Both the position numbers and the translations under genes were made by a program. A DNA stretch of 47,819 bases from Pseudomonadota bacterium (lineage in GTDB: Bacteria > Pseudomonadota > Gammaproteobacteria > GCA-001735895). Of this stretch, positions 16,409-25,845 are shown piece after piece. How positions within the stretch are numbered: the stretch's first letter is position 1; each line of letters begins with the position of its first letter. The notes beneath the pieces are model-generated. The model saw nothing but the letters and a program-made list of their open reading frames with translations. It ran no database searches and had not been told where the DNA came from. The stretch covers positions 1 through 47,819 of the forward strand of contig JADFJT010000006.1 of the NCBI GenBank assembly GCA_022566015.1, given 5' to 3'.

Positions 16409-17321
16409 CCCCACAAAACTCCTGTCGCAGCGCAGCAATGTGCTCCGGACCTATACCACAGCATCCGCCAACCATACGCACACCGCTTTGAACCCAACCC
16501 TGTGCGGTACTGGCCAGTTCATCGGGTTCGATCACATCGACAAACTGCCAGTTGGGCCTGGCGAAATAGCCAGATTCGGGATAGACGCCTACCGGTCCGT
16601 TCCGATATTGCCTGACTACTTTTATCGCCTGTTCCACATCGGGCACTGGCGTGTGCATTATATTCATCATCATCGCCGGATATCCAGCCAGAGCTTTGAC
16701 AAGGCTTTCGAAGTCGAATGCTTCATAGTCAAATACCGACAGTGTGCTAGCGCCTTTGTTAATTTGGGCACATACGCCGATCCAGAGGGGCAAACCGACC
16801 TCTAATACTGCCTCGACTGCAGCGATTGAAAAATCTTCTGTCTGGCACATTTCCAGTGTAATCAGGTCAACGCCTGCTTCAGCCAGTATTTCCGCCTGTT
16901 CTTTTATAGAACGGCTTACGGCCTCTGGGGAATTCCACTCAGGGTCATCGTGCGACACCCATTCACATATCGAACCCGCAATGGCAACTGGCCCTGTTGC
17001 CACACTGTCTCGCGCCCGCTGTGCCAACTTGACCGCATTTTGATTGATATCATTTAGATATTTTCCCAGGCCGCCCGGCTCCAGCATATGCCGCGCACTG
17101 GAAAATGTGTTGGTGGTAATGACTTCTGCACCGGCGCTGATGTATGCTTCATGCGTTTCACGCACCGCTTCAGGGTGAGATAGCATTGCGCGGGCGCTCC
17201 AAACTATCTCATCCATCGGCACGCCAGATTTTTCCAGCTCGGTTCCCATGCCTCCATCGATGATGAGCGGTGGGCCGTCGCCGCGAATGCGATCTTCTAG
17301 CCAGGACAGGTCATCGGTCAT
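16404..17321 (-). CDS. Homocysteine S-methyltransferase family protein
   Basis: This 305-residue Pfam S-methyl_trans protein transfers a methyl group from a donor such as S-methylmethionine, a betaine or a methylated thiol to a thiol acceptor. The N-terminus has LIIDGGMGTELEKSG. The three zinc-binding cysteines are visible: one in WIGVCAQ and two in MVGGCCGIGPEHI. The usual C-terminus follows the GGCC motif closely, so the protein looks full length, but the last codon and the TAG stop lie at the MITE border (16404-16407 is CTAG). It diverges from the D-glutamate cyclase operon. The exact donor is not predictable; the nearby methylated-amine genes make a betaine-type donor possible. Confidence 0.85.
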   Translation of the reverse strand: MTDDLSWLEDRIRGDGPPLIIDGGMGTELEKSGVPMDEIVWSARAMLSHPEAVRETHEAYISAGAEVITTNTFSSARHMLEPGGLGKYLNDINQNAVKLAQRARDSVATGPVAIAGSICEWVSHDDPEWNSPEAVSRSIKEQAEILAEAGVDLITLEMCQTEDFSIAAVEAVLEVGLPLWIGVCAQINKGASTLSVFDYEAFDFESLVKALAGYPAMMMNIMHTPVPDVEQAIKVVRQYRNGPVGVYPESGYFARPNWQFVDVIEPDELASTAQGWVQSGVRMVGGCCGIGPEHIAALRQEFCGV

Positions 17322-17484
17322 GTAATTTTTCCGCTTTGGCGAACAAGATACAGGAAATCTGCCGCGTGAAAAATAATCCCATTATAACCAGTTCCATGAA
17401 TATTAATTGACGGGCACTCTAATATTCAGTCGCTAATTACACGAATGTCGACTCTGAGTTGATTGTAATAACCGACCTTACCCA

Positions 17485-17490
17485 TATAAT
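17485..17490 (+). promoter_or_regulatory. Candidate -10 box for the D-glutamate cyclase/oxoprolinase operon
   Basis: A perfect TATAAT lies 39 bases before the first gene of the operon. The best -35 match, TTGATT (17459-17464), is 20 bases away, longer than ideal. The call is therefore only moderate. Confidence 0.4.
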
Positions 17491-17529
17491 AATTGGATCT
17501 AGATTAAATAAATGACTTTACGGTAAACC

Positions 17530-18318
17530 ATGAATCAGGACATCTCACCACTTGAACTTCGCAAACAAATTCGCAGCGGGGCATTTACCGGTAACACATC
17601 TGGTTATTCGAAGGGTTATGTTCAGGGAAACCTGTGTATTCTTCCGGTGGACTGGGCTAACGATTTCCTGCAATTTTGCCAGCTGAATCCGAAACCCTGC
17701 CCACTGATCGGAATGTCGTCCGCGCCAGGTGACTCCCATATCGCTAAACTGGGTGATGATCTGGATATACGCACCGACATCCCCAGTTACAAGATTTTCA
17801 AAAATGGCGAATTACAGGAAGAGGTGACCGATGTCAGCAGCTACTGGCGAGATGATCTGGTCACATTCGTACTCGGATGTTCGTTCTCGTTTGAAGAAGC
17901 ACTCATTACCGATGGTCTCGAAATTCGAAATGTAAGCGAGGGGGTTAACGTGCCGATGTACCGAACCAGTATCGATTGCGCCAGTGCGGGCCGATTTAGC
18001 AGCAATATGGTGGTGAGCATGAGACCCATGGTTCCATCGGATGCCATTCGAGCTATCCAGATTTGCACGCGCTTTCCAGCGGTTCACGGAGCGCCGATTC
18101 ATTTCGGCGACCCTGATTTAATCGGCATCCGTGATATTAATAATCCAGAGTTTGGCGATGCAGTGACAATCAGGGAAAACGAAGTTCCGGTATTCTGGGC
18201 CTGTGGCGTTACTCCTCAAGTTGCGGTAGAACAGGCTAAACCGCCCTTTTGCATTACTCATTCTCCCGGTTGCATGCTGGTAACCGATATGCCCAACAGC
18301 CAGCTGGCTGTGATGTAG
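17530..18318 (+). CDS. DUF1445 protein, D-glutamate cyclase N-terminal-type domain (putative hydro-lyase)
   Basis: The 262 residues match the DUF1445/YcsI family: [50 protein letters not shown] and the C-terminal [17 protein letters not shown]. In vertebrates this domain is the N-terminal half of mitochondrial D-glutamate cyclase, which converts D-glutamate to 5-oxo-D-proline. The DUF4392 domain that forms the other half is encoded separately at 20670, four genes later in the same operon. It leads the operon and is followed 13 bases later by pxpA, whose enzyme consumes 5-oxoproline. The activity is an inference from homology and context. Confidence 0.88.
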   Translation: MNQDISPLELRKQIRSGAFTGNTSGYSKGYVQGNLCILPVDWANDFLQFCQLNPKPCPLIGMSSAPGDSHIAKLGDDLDIRTDIPSYKIFKNGELQEEVTDVSSYWRDDLVTFVLGCSFSFEEALITDGLEIRNVSEGVNVPMYRTSIDCASAGRFSSNMVVSMRPMVPSDAIRAIQICTRFPAVHGAPIHFGDPDLIGIRDINNPEFGDAVTIRENEVPVFWACGVTPQVAVEQAKPPFCITHSPGCMLVTDMPNSQLAVM

Positions 18319-18331
18319 GCGGGATAAGGCG

Positions 18332-19063
18332 ATGTTATTACTCAATTGTGATCTGGGTGAAAGTTATGGTTCCTGGAAAATGGGATCGGATGCCGATGCT
18401 ATGCCACACATTGACCAGGCTAATATCGCCTGCGGTTTTCACGGTGGCGACCCGCTGGTGATGAGAAACACGCTCGCGCTGGCGAAACGACACGGCGTTA
18501 TGGTCGGTGCGCACCCGTCCTATCCCGATCTGGTCGGTTTTGGGCGGCGCTCGATGAATTGCTCTGCCGAAGAAATTATGGCTTTCGTGAGTTACCAGAT
18601 CTCTGCTATCGATGGTATGGCGAAAATTCAGGGCATCGACCTTACTTATGTCAAACCCCACGGTGCCCTCTATAACGATATGATGGGCAAACAGCTGGTT
18701 CGAGACTCGATCATGCAGGCGGTGGCGGAATATCATCGTCCACTGCGCCTGACCTTGCTTGCGACACCGCAGGCCGACCAGCACACTGAGGAGGCGAAGG
18801 CGCTCGGCATCAAACTCTGGTTCGAAGCCTTTGCCGATCGCTGCTACGACGACGACGGCACTTTACTGGCGCGATCTAAACCAGGCGCAGTCCATACACG
18901 TGAGAAGATGCTCGATCAGGTGCGACAAATTTGTCAGCACGGCACGGTTACTTCGGTCAGCGGTCACACGCTGAACCTGGCTCCCGATACCCTCTGCGTA
19001 CATGGCGACAACGAAGAAGGAATTGCCGCAATTATCGAAATTCGCAACATCATCCATCAATGA
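18332..19063 (+). CDS. pxpA: 5-oxoprolinase subunit A (LamB/YcsF family)
   Basis: This 243-residue LamB/YcsF protein is one of three subunits of the prokaryotic ATP-dependent 5-oxoprolinase, which opens 5-oxoproline to glutamate. Signatures are LLNCDLGESYGSWKMGSD, ANIACGFHGGDP, VGAHPSYPDLVGFGRR and YVKPHGALYNDM. The length is normal. GGGATAAGG gives a good ribosome-binding site before ATG 18332, and the stop overlaps pxpB by 4 nt. Confidence 0.95.
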   Translation: MLLLNCDLGESYGSWKMGSDADAMPHIDQANIACGFHGGDPLVMRNTLALAKRHGVMVGAHPSYPDLVGFGRRSMNCSAEEIMAFVSYQISAIDGMAKIQGIDLTYVKPHGALYNDMMGKQLVRDSIMQAVAEYHRPLRLTLLATPQADQHTEEAKALGIKLWFEAFADRCYDDDGTLLARSKPGAVHTREKMLDQVRQICQHGTVTSVSGHTLNLAPDTLCVHGDNEEGIAAIIEIRNIIHQ

Positions 19064-19737
19064 GAATTGAAACTGCCGGGCAGGACGCTTTAATCGTCTA
19101 TTTTGCCGATCAAACCAACCCTATGGTTTCGGCCACAATCCAGCATGCAGTAACCATTATCCAGGCGGAAATGCCGGAAATTATTGTCGACCTGGTACCT
19201 TCTTACGCGTCGCTGCTGGTCATTTACGATATTGACGCCTGTGATCATTTTGAGATCAAGAGGCGTTTGCGCGAAGCACTTTATGACCCGGATATAACCA
19301 ATTTAGGTGAGCGTGATCTGGTCATACTGCCGGTCTACTACAGCCTGGAATCGGGGCCCGATTTAAAAACCATCGCGGATCGCAGCAATATTAGTACCGA
19401 TGAAGTAATCGACATCCACCTGGGGAGAGAATACCGCGTATACGCGATCGGATTTGCGCCGGGATTTGCTTACCTGGGCGAAGTCGATGAACGCATCGCG
19501 ACGCCACGACTGGCGACACCTCGGCAAAAGGTTCCGCGGGGAGCAGTTGCTATTGCTGACCGACAAACCGCGGTTTACCCGGCCCAGTCGCCCGGCGGGT
19601 GGAACCTGATCGGCCTATGTCCGACACGCATGTTCGATCCCTCCAAAGAACCCTCTATGCCGGTCAAGGTCGGCGACCAGATAAAATTTGAACGCATAGA
19701 CCGCAATGAATACATTTCATTAGGTGGAACGCTATGA
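19060..19737 (+). CDS. pxpB: 5-oxoprolinase subunit B (KipI family)
   Basis: This 225-residue KipI/AHS1-domain subunit of 5-oxoprolinase starts at ATG 19060, which overlaps the pxpA stop (ATGA); the open frame extends back to 18931 but that part lies inside pxpA. Family motifs are YAIGFAPGFAYLG, TPRQKVPRGAVAIADRQTA and SPGGWNLIG. It forms a complex with PxpC for the ATP-dependent step. The stop overlaps pxpC by 4 nt. Confidence 0.95.
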   Translation: MRIETAGQDALIVYFADQTNPMVSATIQHAVTIIQAEMPEIIVDLVPSYASLLVIYDIDACDHFEIKRRLREALYDPDITNLGERDLVILPVYYSLESGPDLKTIADRSNISTDEVIDIHLGREYRVYAIGFAPGFAYLGEVDERIATPRLATPRQKVPRGAVAIADRQTAVYPAQSPGGWNLIGLCPTRMFDPSKEPSMPVKVGDQIKFERIDRNEYISLGGTL

Positions 19738-20669
19738 GCGGGCTAAAAGTCATTCAGCCGGGCATGTTGACCCTGATCCAGGATCTCGGCCGATTCGGGG
19801 CGCACAGCCTTGGCTTGACCCATGGTGGCCCCCTGGACCGGCTCGCCTTCAACTGGGCCAATCGCCTACTGGGTAACGATATCAACGCCAGTTGCCTCGA
19901 GGTCAGCTTTGGTGGGCTGGTATTGGAATCCGGAGTCGATACCGTGATCGCGATTACCGGGGCTGAATTGCCCTGCACTCTTAATGGCTCCAGCATTTCC
20001 CAGTGGCAAACGCTATCGATCAAAAGAGGCGACAAGCTGGAGCTGGGTTATACAGTTGTGGGAACACGCGCATACCTCGCAGTAGCCGGTGGTTTCGATA
20101 TCCCGCATAGTTTCGGAAGTAGCTCGACCGTGGTACGAGAAAAAATCGGTGGTATTCATGGCGATAAATTACAGGCAGGCGACCACCTTCCCTGCGATCC
20201 AATTTCGCTCGATTCTAACCAGTTCCTCGCCGAACAACATCGACCTCAGTATGGCAACAGCGCTATCCTGCACGTTGTTCCGGGCTACCAGCAACATGCT
20301 TTTGACTCTGCCCAACACTGGCGATTTTTTAACTCTGACTACCGGGTGACCGATCGTAGCGATCGCATGGGGTTCCGACTAGAAGGCCCTATGATCAAAT
20401 CAGAGATTGTGGGAATGCTCTCCGAGGGTATTTGTCATGGGGCGATTCAAATTCCGGCGGACGGCCAGCCTATCGTATTAATGAACGACCGGCAAACCAT
20501 TGGCGGTTATCCAAAAATTGGATCGGTGATCCCAGCCGATACTGCCCGTCTGGCACAGCTAAGCCCGGGTGCGACAGTCTGCTTCGAGGCGATCAGCGTG
20601 GAGCGTGCGCACAATTTACACTGGCTGGAAAAGTCACGATACGAGCGAACCCAGCCAGAGCAATGTTGA
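19734..20669 (+). CDS. pxpC: 5-oxoprolinase subunit C (KipA/AHS2 family)
   Basis: The 311-residue biotin-dependent-carboxylase-like AHS2 domain protein starts GLKVIQPGMLTLIQDLGRFG and includes THGGPLDRLAFNWANRLLGN, RSDRMGFRLEG and the C-terminal MNDRQTIGGYPKIGSVI. It completes the PxpABC complex. Length and motifs are intact. The DUF4392 gene begins at the base after its stop codon. Confidence 0.95.
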   Translation: MSGLKVIQPGMLTLIQDLGRFGAHSLGLTHGGPLDRLAFNWANRLLGNDINASCLEVSFGGLVLESGVDTVIAITGAELPCTLNGSSISQWQTLSIKRGDKLELGYTVVGTRAYLAVAGGFDIPHSFGSSSTVVREKIGGIHGDKLQAGDHLPCDPISLDSNQFLAEQHRPQYGNSAILHVVPGYQQHAFDSAQHWRFFNSDYRVTDRSDRMGFRLEGPMIKSEIVGMLSEGICHGAIQIPADGQPIVLMNDRQTIGGYPKIGSVIPADTARLAQLSPGATVCFEAISVERAHNLHWLEKSRYERTQPEQC

Positions 20670-21539
20670 ATGGTAAGAGAAGTAAATATGCATAACGGCT
20701 CCTCTGAACTGACGCTGAGCCAGAAGATTGAAGATATCCTGGTCGCTCGTAATCTACGCGGCATGAAAAACGTACAAGCCCATTTGGAGCCTGGATATTG
20801 CCTACGTGCGGCTAAAATTTTGCGCGATTGTGACGGCCATGTTTTGATCGGCACGGGATTCCCGGTCGTCGATACCTTTGAGACCGACGGCCCGGTTGGT
20901 ACTATCGCGCTTTATAATTCGCTCGAAACTATAGGTGCGACTCCTGTCATCGTTTGCGGCAAACCCCTTTCCGAGGCATTAGCGGCCAAATTTCGAGTAC
21001 ACGAAATTCGAGTTGGCGACCATGGTCACCGCGAACAGGAAGCACTCGAAGCGATGAAAAAGTATCGCCCTCAGGCCATTGTCTCGATAGAACGCCCAGG
21101 ACAGGCTGCCGATGGCAGTTATTACAATATGCGTGGCGAAAACATCAGTTCCCGCACCGCCTGCTTCGATACATTCATGAATTTAAGCGAGTGTCCTACC
21201 ATTGCAGTCGGCGATGGGGGTAACGAAATTGGTATGGGCAAGGTCAGCAAAGCACTCAAAGGCCTGGATATAATCCCAGCGGCTACCAGCTGCGATGAAT
21301 TGATCGTCTCCGACGTATCGAACTGGGGTGCCTACGGCATCATTTCCTTTCTGTCTATCTGGCAAGGCAGTGATCTGCTCAGGGAAATCGATCCACTCGG
21401 CATTCTCGAATATATTTCAGCGCTAGGCAGCGTCGACGGCGTGACGCGCATTAACCAGTTAACCGAAGATGGATTGCCAGCCAGTGAAGGCGAGTCTATT
21501 TTGCGGGAGTTGCGGGAAGTTTGTGGGTTTGAAATATAA
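20670..21539 (+). CDS. DUF4392 protein, D-glutamate cyclase C-terminal-type domain
   Basis: The 289 residues (283 if ATG 20688, preceded by AGAGAAG, is used) match DUF4392/GLUCM-like_C: GHVLIGTGFPVVDTFETDGP, then IVSIERPGQAADGSYYNMRG and TIAVGDGGNEIGMGKV. This is the C-terminal half of eukaryotic D-glutamate cyclase. The partner N-terminal-type domain opens the same operon. The two proteins probably act together to cyclise D-glutamate, feeding 5-oxoproline to PxpABC. Whether PxpABC accepts the D-isomer, or a racemase is involved, cannot be told from sequence. Confidence 0.87.
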   Translation: MVREVNMHNGSSELTLSQKIEDILVARNLRGMKNVQAHLEPGYCLRAAKILRDCDGHVLIGTGFPVVDTFETDGPVGTIALYNSLETIGATPVIVCGKPLSEALAAKFRVHEIRVGDHGHREQEALEAMKKYRPQAIVSIERPGQAADGSYYNMRGENISSRTACFDTFMNLSECPTIAVGDGGNEIGMGKVSKALKGLDIIPAATSCDELIVSDVSNWGAYGIISFLSIWQGSDLLREIDPLGILEYISALGSVDGVTRINQLTEDGLPASEGESILRELREVCGFEI

Positions 21540-21546
21540 GTAATAG

Positions 21547-21601
21547 CATTCCGACCCACGAGCCGGAACGGTGAAATTGTTCTGACTGGGATGACGGCGG
21601 T
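21547..21601. repeat. Degenerate ATTCC/GGAAT-type palindromic repeat
   Basis: CATTCCGACCC near the left and CTGGGATGACGGC near the right are remnants of the inverted ends seen in other copies (3455, 28272, 30223). Part of the 177-base gap between the DUF4392 and aminotransferase genes is thus repeat. There is no clear terminator. Confidence 0.35.
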
Positions 21602-21716
21602 GACAATTCTGGTACCCTGTTTATTCAAATGTGGCTCTATTCGCTCACACCCTGTTTCTGATTAACTTGCGTGTCGATTTTTTTAACAGCTGATAATATA
21701 TTACCGAGACCGTAGC

Positions 21717-22604
21717 ATGAGTATTGCATATTTAAATGGTACCTACATGCCGATCGAAGAGGCTAGAATTTCACCGCTTGATCGAGGATTTTTATTCGGC
21801 GACGGCATCTATGAAGTGATCCCCTCCTACGGTGGGAAAATGGTCGGTTTCGGTCCGCACATTGCCCGCATGCAAGACGGCTTAAACACGGTCGAAATCA
21901 AACTGGGCTGGGACGAAAACCAGTGGCGTGAATTGTGCGAAACAATTTGCGAAAAGAACGGTAATGGCAATCTGGGCATTTATTTGCATGTCTCACGCGG
22001 TGCCGACAATAAACGCCACCACGCCTACCCAGAAGGCATCGAGCCGACTTTGTTTGCATTCACTTACGACATTCCCGAACCACCCGTGCCAGACCGCAAT
22101 ACCGTGAAACCCTATACCTGCTCGACCGGTCAGGACTTACGCTGGAATCGTTGTAATATAAAATCGACCTCATTGCTCGGCAATGTGATGCATTTTCAGC
22201 AGAGCCACATAAAGGGAGATGGAGAAATATTGTTATATAACGACCGGAATGAGTTAACCGAGTGCGGCGCCTGCAATGCTTATATCGTCAAAAACGGCGT
22301 AGTAGCAACACCTGTACTCGACGATCAAATTCTGCGCGGTATTACACGTCAAATTGCACTCAAGGCTCTGCGCGCCGAGGGGTCCATTACGGTCGAAGAA
22401 CGGATTATTACCATGGATGAAGTCTGGGACGCCGACGAAGTCTGGATATCAAGCTCTAGCAAGGAAATTGCTCCGGTGGTTAAACTGGACGGCAAACCAG
22501 TCGGAGATGGCAAGGCAGGACCGGTATGGGAAAAAGCTGCTAAAATTTACCAGGCAGCTAAATTAACGATTAACTCAACGATTAACCAGGCAATTTACCG
22601 ATAA
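21717..22604 (+). CDS. dat: D-amino-acid aminotransferase (class IV, PLP)
   Basis: This 295-residue fold-type IV aminotransferase exchanges amino groups between D-alanine and 2-oxoglutarate to give pyruvate and D-glutamate. The N-terminus has ISPLDRGFLFGDGIYEVIPS. The PLP lysine is Lys149 in NRCNIKSTSLLGNV, preceded by the family RHHAYP motif near residue 100. The C-terminal DEVWISSSSKEIAPV is also typical. It follows the D-glutamate cyclase/oxoprolinase genes on the same strand, so D-glutamate made from other D-amino acids could enter that pathway. Its end overlaps the convergent fau gene by 10 nt. Confidence 0.9.
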   Translation: MSIAYLNGTYMPIEEARISPLDRGFLFGDGIYEVIPSYGGKMVGFGPHIARMQDGLNTVEIKLGWDENQWRELCETICEKNGNGNLGIYLHVSRGADNKRHHAYPEGIEPTLFAFTYDIPEPPVPDRNTVKPYTCSTGQDLRWNRCNIKSTSLLGNVMHFQQSHIKGDGEILLYNDRNELTECGACNAYIVKNGVVATPVLDDQILRGITRQIALKALRAEGSITVEERIITMDEVWDADEVWISSSSKEIAPVVKLDGKPVGDGKAGPVWEKAAKIYQAAKLTINSTINQAIYR

Positions 22605-23176
22605 ATCGCCTGATCGGTGACGACCATATCGAGCTGAACATCCCAGTCTTCAGGCTCTAATTGCTCAACCTTTTGCAGTTCATGGGCAACCCCGATCAAA
22701 ACGGGTCGGGGTTCAGATTGAATGGAATCCTTAATAAATGCAAAGCTGCGGTCGTAGAAACCACCACCCATACCGATTCGATTACGCTTCGCATCAAAAA
22801 CTACCATTGGCGCCAGCACCAGGTCGAGTGCTTCGGGCGCGAGCATTTCGCCGTCACCCACATCTGGCTCGGGTAACTGGTAGCGATTGATGCGCATTTT
22901 TTGCCCGTGGAAAAACGGCGAGAATCGTAACGATTGCTGGTTCAAATTCGGCAGGAATATCTGTTTCGCCTTTGCCAGCGCTTGATCAATCACAAAATCG
23001 AGGCTGATTTCACCATTTACAGCAAAATAAACAGCAATTCGATCGGCCCGTTTATACTCGGGCAACGAAATAATCCGCTCACCCAGGTTTATCGAGGCTA
23101 AATCTTGTGCAGCCTGATCTAATCCAGCGCGCAAATTTCTATTGCGCTTTCTAAGTTCTTCGACGGAGTATTCCAT
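22595..23176 (-). CDS. fau: 5-formyltetrahydrofolate cyclo-ligase
   Basis: The protein has 193 residues from ATG 23176 (a TTG lies one codon upstream). It is an ATP-dependent enzyme that converts 5-formyl-THF to 5,10-methenyl-THF. The nucleotide-binding end MGGGFYDRSFAF and VLIGVAHELQKVEQLEPEDWD match the family, with LRKRNRNLRAGL at the N-terminus. In many gammaproteobacteria the gene is preceded by 6S RNA, but here only 22 bases separate it from the LysR gene. A link to one-carbon units from the neighbouring demethylation genes is plausible. Confidence 0.92.
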   Translation of the reverse strand: MEYSVEELRKRNRNLRAGLDQAAQDLASINLGERIISLPEYKRADRIAVYFAVNGEISLDFVIDQALAKAKQIFLPNLNQQSLRFSPFFHGQKMRINRYQLPEPDVGDGEMLAPEALDLVLAPMVVFDAKRNRIGMGGGFYDRSFAFIKDSIQSEPRPVLIGVAHELQKVEQLEPEDWDVQLDMVVTDQAIYR

Positions 23177-23198
23177 CAATTTCGGTCACTTACAATAG

Positions 23199-24134
23199 TC
23201 ACGAATCATACCTGGATGCATGCGAATAACGATCACTTTCCGCCTGATCTCGCTCCTCGATCAGCTCGAGTAACCAGTTCTTGAAAGCCTGCACCGACGG
23301 ATTTTTCAAATGCGCTTCGGGGCATACGACATAATAGGCAAATTCATTCTCCAGGATGATATTAAATGGTTTGACTAACCTGCCCGAGTCGAGCAATTCC
23401 TGCACAAAGGTCGTCGATCCCAGCGCGACACCCTGGCCATCGACGGCGGCCTGTATTAACACATTGGTATCGTCGATAATGGTACCTTTATTGGCATTAA
23501 ATGCCTCAACATTAGCCAATTTCAGCCAGTCAGCCCAACATTCGTAATTAGCATCATGCAATAGTGTGTAATATCGCAGGTTATTGATATCGGTCAATGG
23601 CTTGTCATTAGACATAAATGCGGGCGTACAAACCGGAAAGAAATCGAGGCTTAATAACGGGTCGGCCACGACACCGGACCAGTCACCCTTGCCGTAGGTA
23701 ACCGCAATGTCGATTTCTTCGCGGTCAAAATCAACCGCTGGGTGGGCATGGTACAAACACAGGTCGATTTCAGGATACTGCAACCAGAAATACTTGAGCC
23801 TGGGCGAAAGCCACTTGGCCGCAAACGATGGCGCCAACCGTACATTCAGCATCTTACTCGACGGCTCCTGACTGACCGCACCGATTGCATTCGATACCCT
23901 GTCGAACGCTTCGATAACTTCTGGTAGCAGCGCCTTACCCTGTTCGGTCAAGACCAGCTTTCGCGGATAACGGACGAATAAAGCCACGCCAAGATAATCT
24001 TCGATCACCTTGATCTGGTGACTCACTGCAGCCTGGGTAACATTAAGTTCCTGAGCAGCCCGGGTAAAGCTCAACAGGCGACCCGCAGCTTCAAAATTCT
24101 TCAAACTATTGAGCGGCGGTAATCGACGTGCCAT
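23199..24134 (-). CDS. LysR-family transcriptional regulator, GcvA-like
   Basis: This 311-residue regulator has the N-terminal winged helix-turn-helix (LPPLNSLKNFEAAGRLLSFT, then AAQELNVTQAAVSHQIKVIE) typical of the GcvA/AmpR subgroup, and a type 2 periplasmic-binding-like effector domain (about residues 95-300). It diverges from the MttB-like gene across 133 bases, so it probably controls the methylamine/amino-acid catabolic run. The effector is unknown. Confidence 0.9.
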   Translation of the reverse strand: MARRLPPLNSLKNFEAAGRLLSFTRAAQELNVTQAAVSHQIKVIEDYLGVALFVRYPRKLVLTEQGKALLPEVIEAFDRVSNAIGAVSQEPSSKMLNVRLAPSFAAKWLSPRLKYFWLQYPEIDLCLYHAHPAVDFDREEIDIAVTYGKGDWSGVVADPLLSLDFFPVCTPAFMSNDKPLTDINNLRYYTLLHDANYECWADWLKLANVEAFNANKGTIIDDTNVLIQAAVDGQGVALGSTTFVQELLDSGRLVKPFNIILENEFAYYVVCPEAHLKNPSVQAFKNWLLELIEERDQAESDRYSHASRYDS

Positions 24135-24267
24135 ATCAGATACCTATGGATTATTAATTCTAATGCATACTATAAAAAATAATTGATTGAATCTACAATT
24201 ATGTACCCTCAAAATACGAATTATTATTTATCGCTGGTAAGAATCAGCTCACTGGAGGAAATGAGGC

Positions 24268-25818
24268 ATGGGAAGACGATCTGGGGGAAGGCAGGCCAAA
24301 ATTGCACTGCGAAAGGCAGCTCTCGCCGATCATCTGAAACCGGTTCATGCAGGTCAAGTTGGCGGTCAGTACAAACCATTGAAAGACGCCGATGTCAAAG
24401 CAATCGACGATACCGTATTCAAGATTCTCGAAGAAGTCGGCTTTGCCCAGGCGACACCGCACTGCATCGAAGTCTGTACCGCCGTCGGTGGGATTTACGG
24501 CGAAGACGAACGGTTAAGATTTCCGCGCGCGGTAGTCGAAGATGCGATGGAAAAATGTTGCCGCAATTTGACGCTCCATGGACAGGATCCAAAACACGAC
24601 CTGCATCTAAGCGGCCAGAAGGTACATTTTTCTACCGCCGGCGCCGCGGTTATGATCGCCGACCCTGAAAAAAACGAATACCGCGAATCTACCGCACAGG
24701 ACCTTTACGACATGGCCCGTATTGTCGATAAGTGTGACAACATCCATATGTTTCAACGCACTTGCGTCCTACGCGATATCACCGATAACCGTGAAATGGA
24801 TATCAACACCACTTATAACGCGGTAAGCGGCACTACCAAGCATGTCGGTGCTAGCTGGACCGAAGTGCATCACCTGGAAGACAGTTTAAAGATGCTGCAT
24901 ATCATCGCTGGGGGGGAAGACAAGTGGCGGGAACGCCCCTTTGTGAGCATTTCCTGTTGCCACGTTGTTCCACCGATGAAATTTACTGACGAAGCACTGG
25001 GCTGCGTTAAAGTCGCTGTCGAGGGCGGTATGCCTGTATTATTGCTGTCGGCCGGACAATCCGGTGCGACTTCGCCAGCCTGCCTCGCAGGAGCCGTGGC
25101 CCAGGCCTGGGCCGAATGTCTGGGCGGCCTGATTTATGTCAACGCGATCAAACCAGGAGCCCCGGCAATTCTCGGGACCTGGCCGTTTGTCTCCGACCTG
25201 CGCACGGGTGCCATGAGTGGTGGTTCTCCCGAACAGGCCATCCTGTCATCAGCCTGTGCGCAAATGGGTAACTTTTATGACCTGCCAACCGGAACAGCCT
25301 GCGGAATGTCAGACGCCAAGTTTCCAGACATTCAGGGCGGCGCCGAGCGCGCTTATACTACCGCCTGTGCCGCCATTTCAGGCGCAAATATTATTTACGA
25401 AGCCGCTGGTATGTATGCCAGCCTGCTCAGTGTCTGCCCCGAGTCATTATTAATCGATAACGATATTCTGGGCGCCGCTTTGCGTATTACCAGGGGTATC
25501 GAGGTCAACGAAGATACCCTGAGCTTCGAAGTACTCAAAGACGTGTGTCTCGGTGATAAGGGGCATTATCTGGGTGCTAGCCAGACACTCGATGTCATGC
25601 AGACTGAATATTTTTATCCTGAATTCGGTGATCGCCTGAGCCCGAACGAATGGGTCGAACAGGGCAAGCCCGTTATCCTGGAAAAAGCAATTGCCAGAAA
25701 GAATCAAATTCTGGAAACCTACTTCCCAAAGCATATCAGTGACGAGGTGGATCGAGCGGTGCGAGAGCAGTTTCCAATATTCTTACCACGCGAAGCCTTT
25801 GGGCGCAGCGCCAGGTAG
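24268..25818 (+). CDS. MttB-family methyltransferase, non-pyrrolysine type
   Basis: This 516-residue protein belongs to the trimethylamine/glycine-betaine methyltransferase superfamily (MttB/MtgB fold), which demethylates quaternary or tertiary amines onto a corrinoid. No in-frame TAG occurs before the stop, so pyrrolysine is not used. Recognisable parts are the N-terminal region ending VFKILEEVGFAQATPHCIEV and the barrel segments MPVLLLSAGQSGATSPA, AILGTWPFVSDLRTGAMSGG and KFPDIQGGAERAYTTACAAI. Start ATG 24268 follows GGAGG (24254-24258). A dimethylglycine-dehydrogenase-like gene follows 27 bases later. No corrinoid protein gene is in the window. Confidence 0.88.
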   Translation: MGRRSGGRQAKIALRKAALADHLKPVHAGQVGGQYKPLKDADVKAIDDTVFKILEEVGFAQATPHCIEVCTAVGGIYGEDERLRFPRAVVEDAMEKCCRNLTLHGQDPKHDLHLSGQKVHFSTAGAAVMIADPEKNEYRESTAQDLYDMARIVDKCDNIHMFQRTCVLRDITDNREMDINTTYNAVSGTTKHVGASWTEVHHLEDSLKMLHIIAGGEDKWRERPFVSISCCHVVPPMKFTDEALGCVKVAVEGGMPVLLLSAGQSGATSPACLAGAVAQAWAECLGGLIYVNAIKPGAPAILGTWPFVSDLRTGAMSGGSPEQAILSSACAQMGNFYDLPTGTACGMSDAKFPDIQGGAERAYTTACAAISGANIIYEAAGMYASLLSVCPESLLIDNDILGAALRITRGIEVNEDTLSFEVLKDVCLGDKGHYLGASQTLDVMQTEYFYPEFGDRLSPNEWVEQGKPVILEKAIARKNQILETYFPKHISDEVDRAVREQFPIFLPREAFGRSAR

Positions 25819-25845
25819 TCGAAATATAATTAACAGAAATTAATA

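Noticed and set aside
16395-16805. 136-residue plus-strand frame opposite the methyltransferase gene
   Set aside because: Antisense to a gene with complete zinc-binding motifs.
22595-23199. 6S RNA gene next to fau
   Set aside because: The usual upstream position has only 22 bases before the LysR gene, too short for 6S RNA.
24268-25818. Pyrrolysine-dependent methyltransferase
   Set aside because: No in-frame TAG before the end of the gene and the product is full length for the non-pyrrolysine group.
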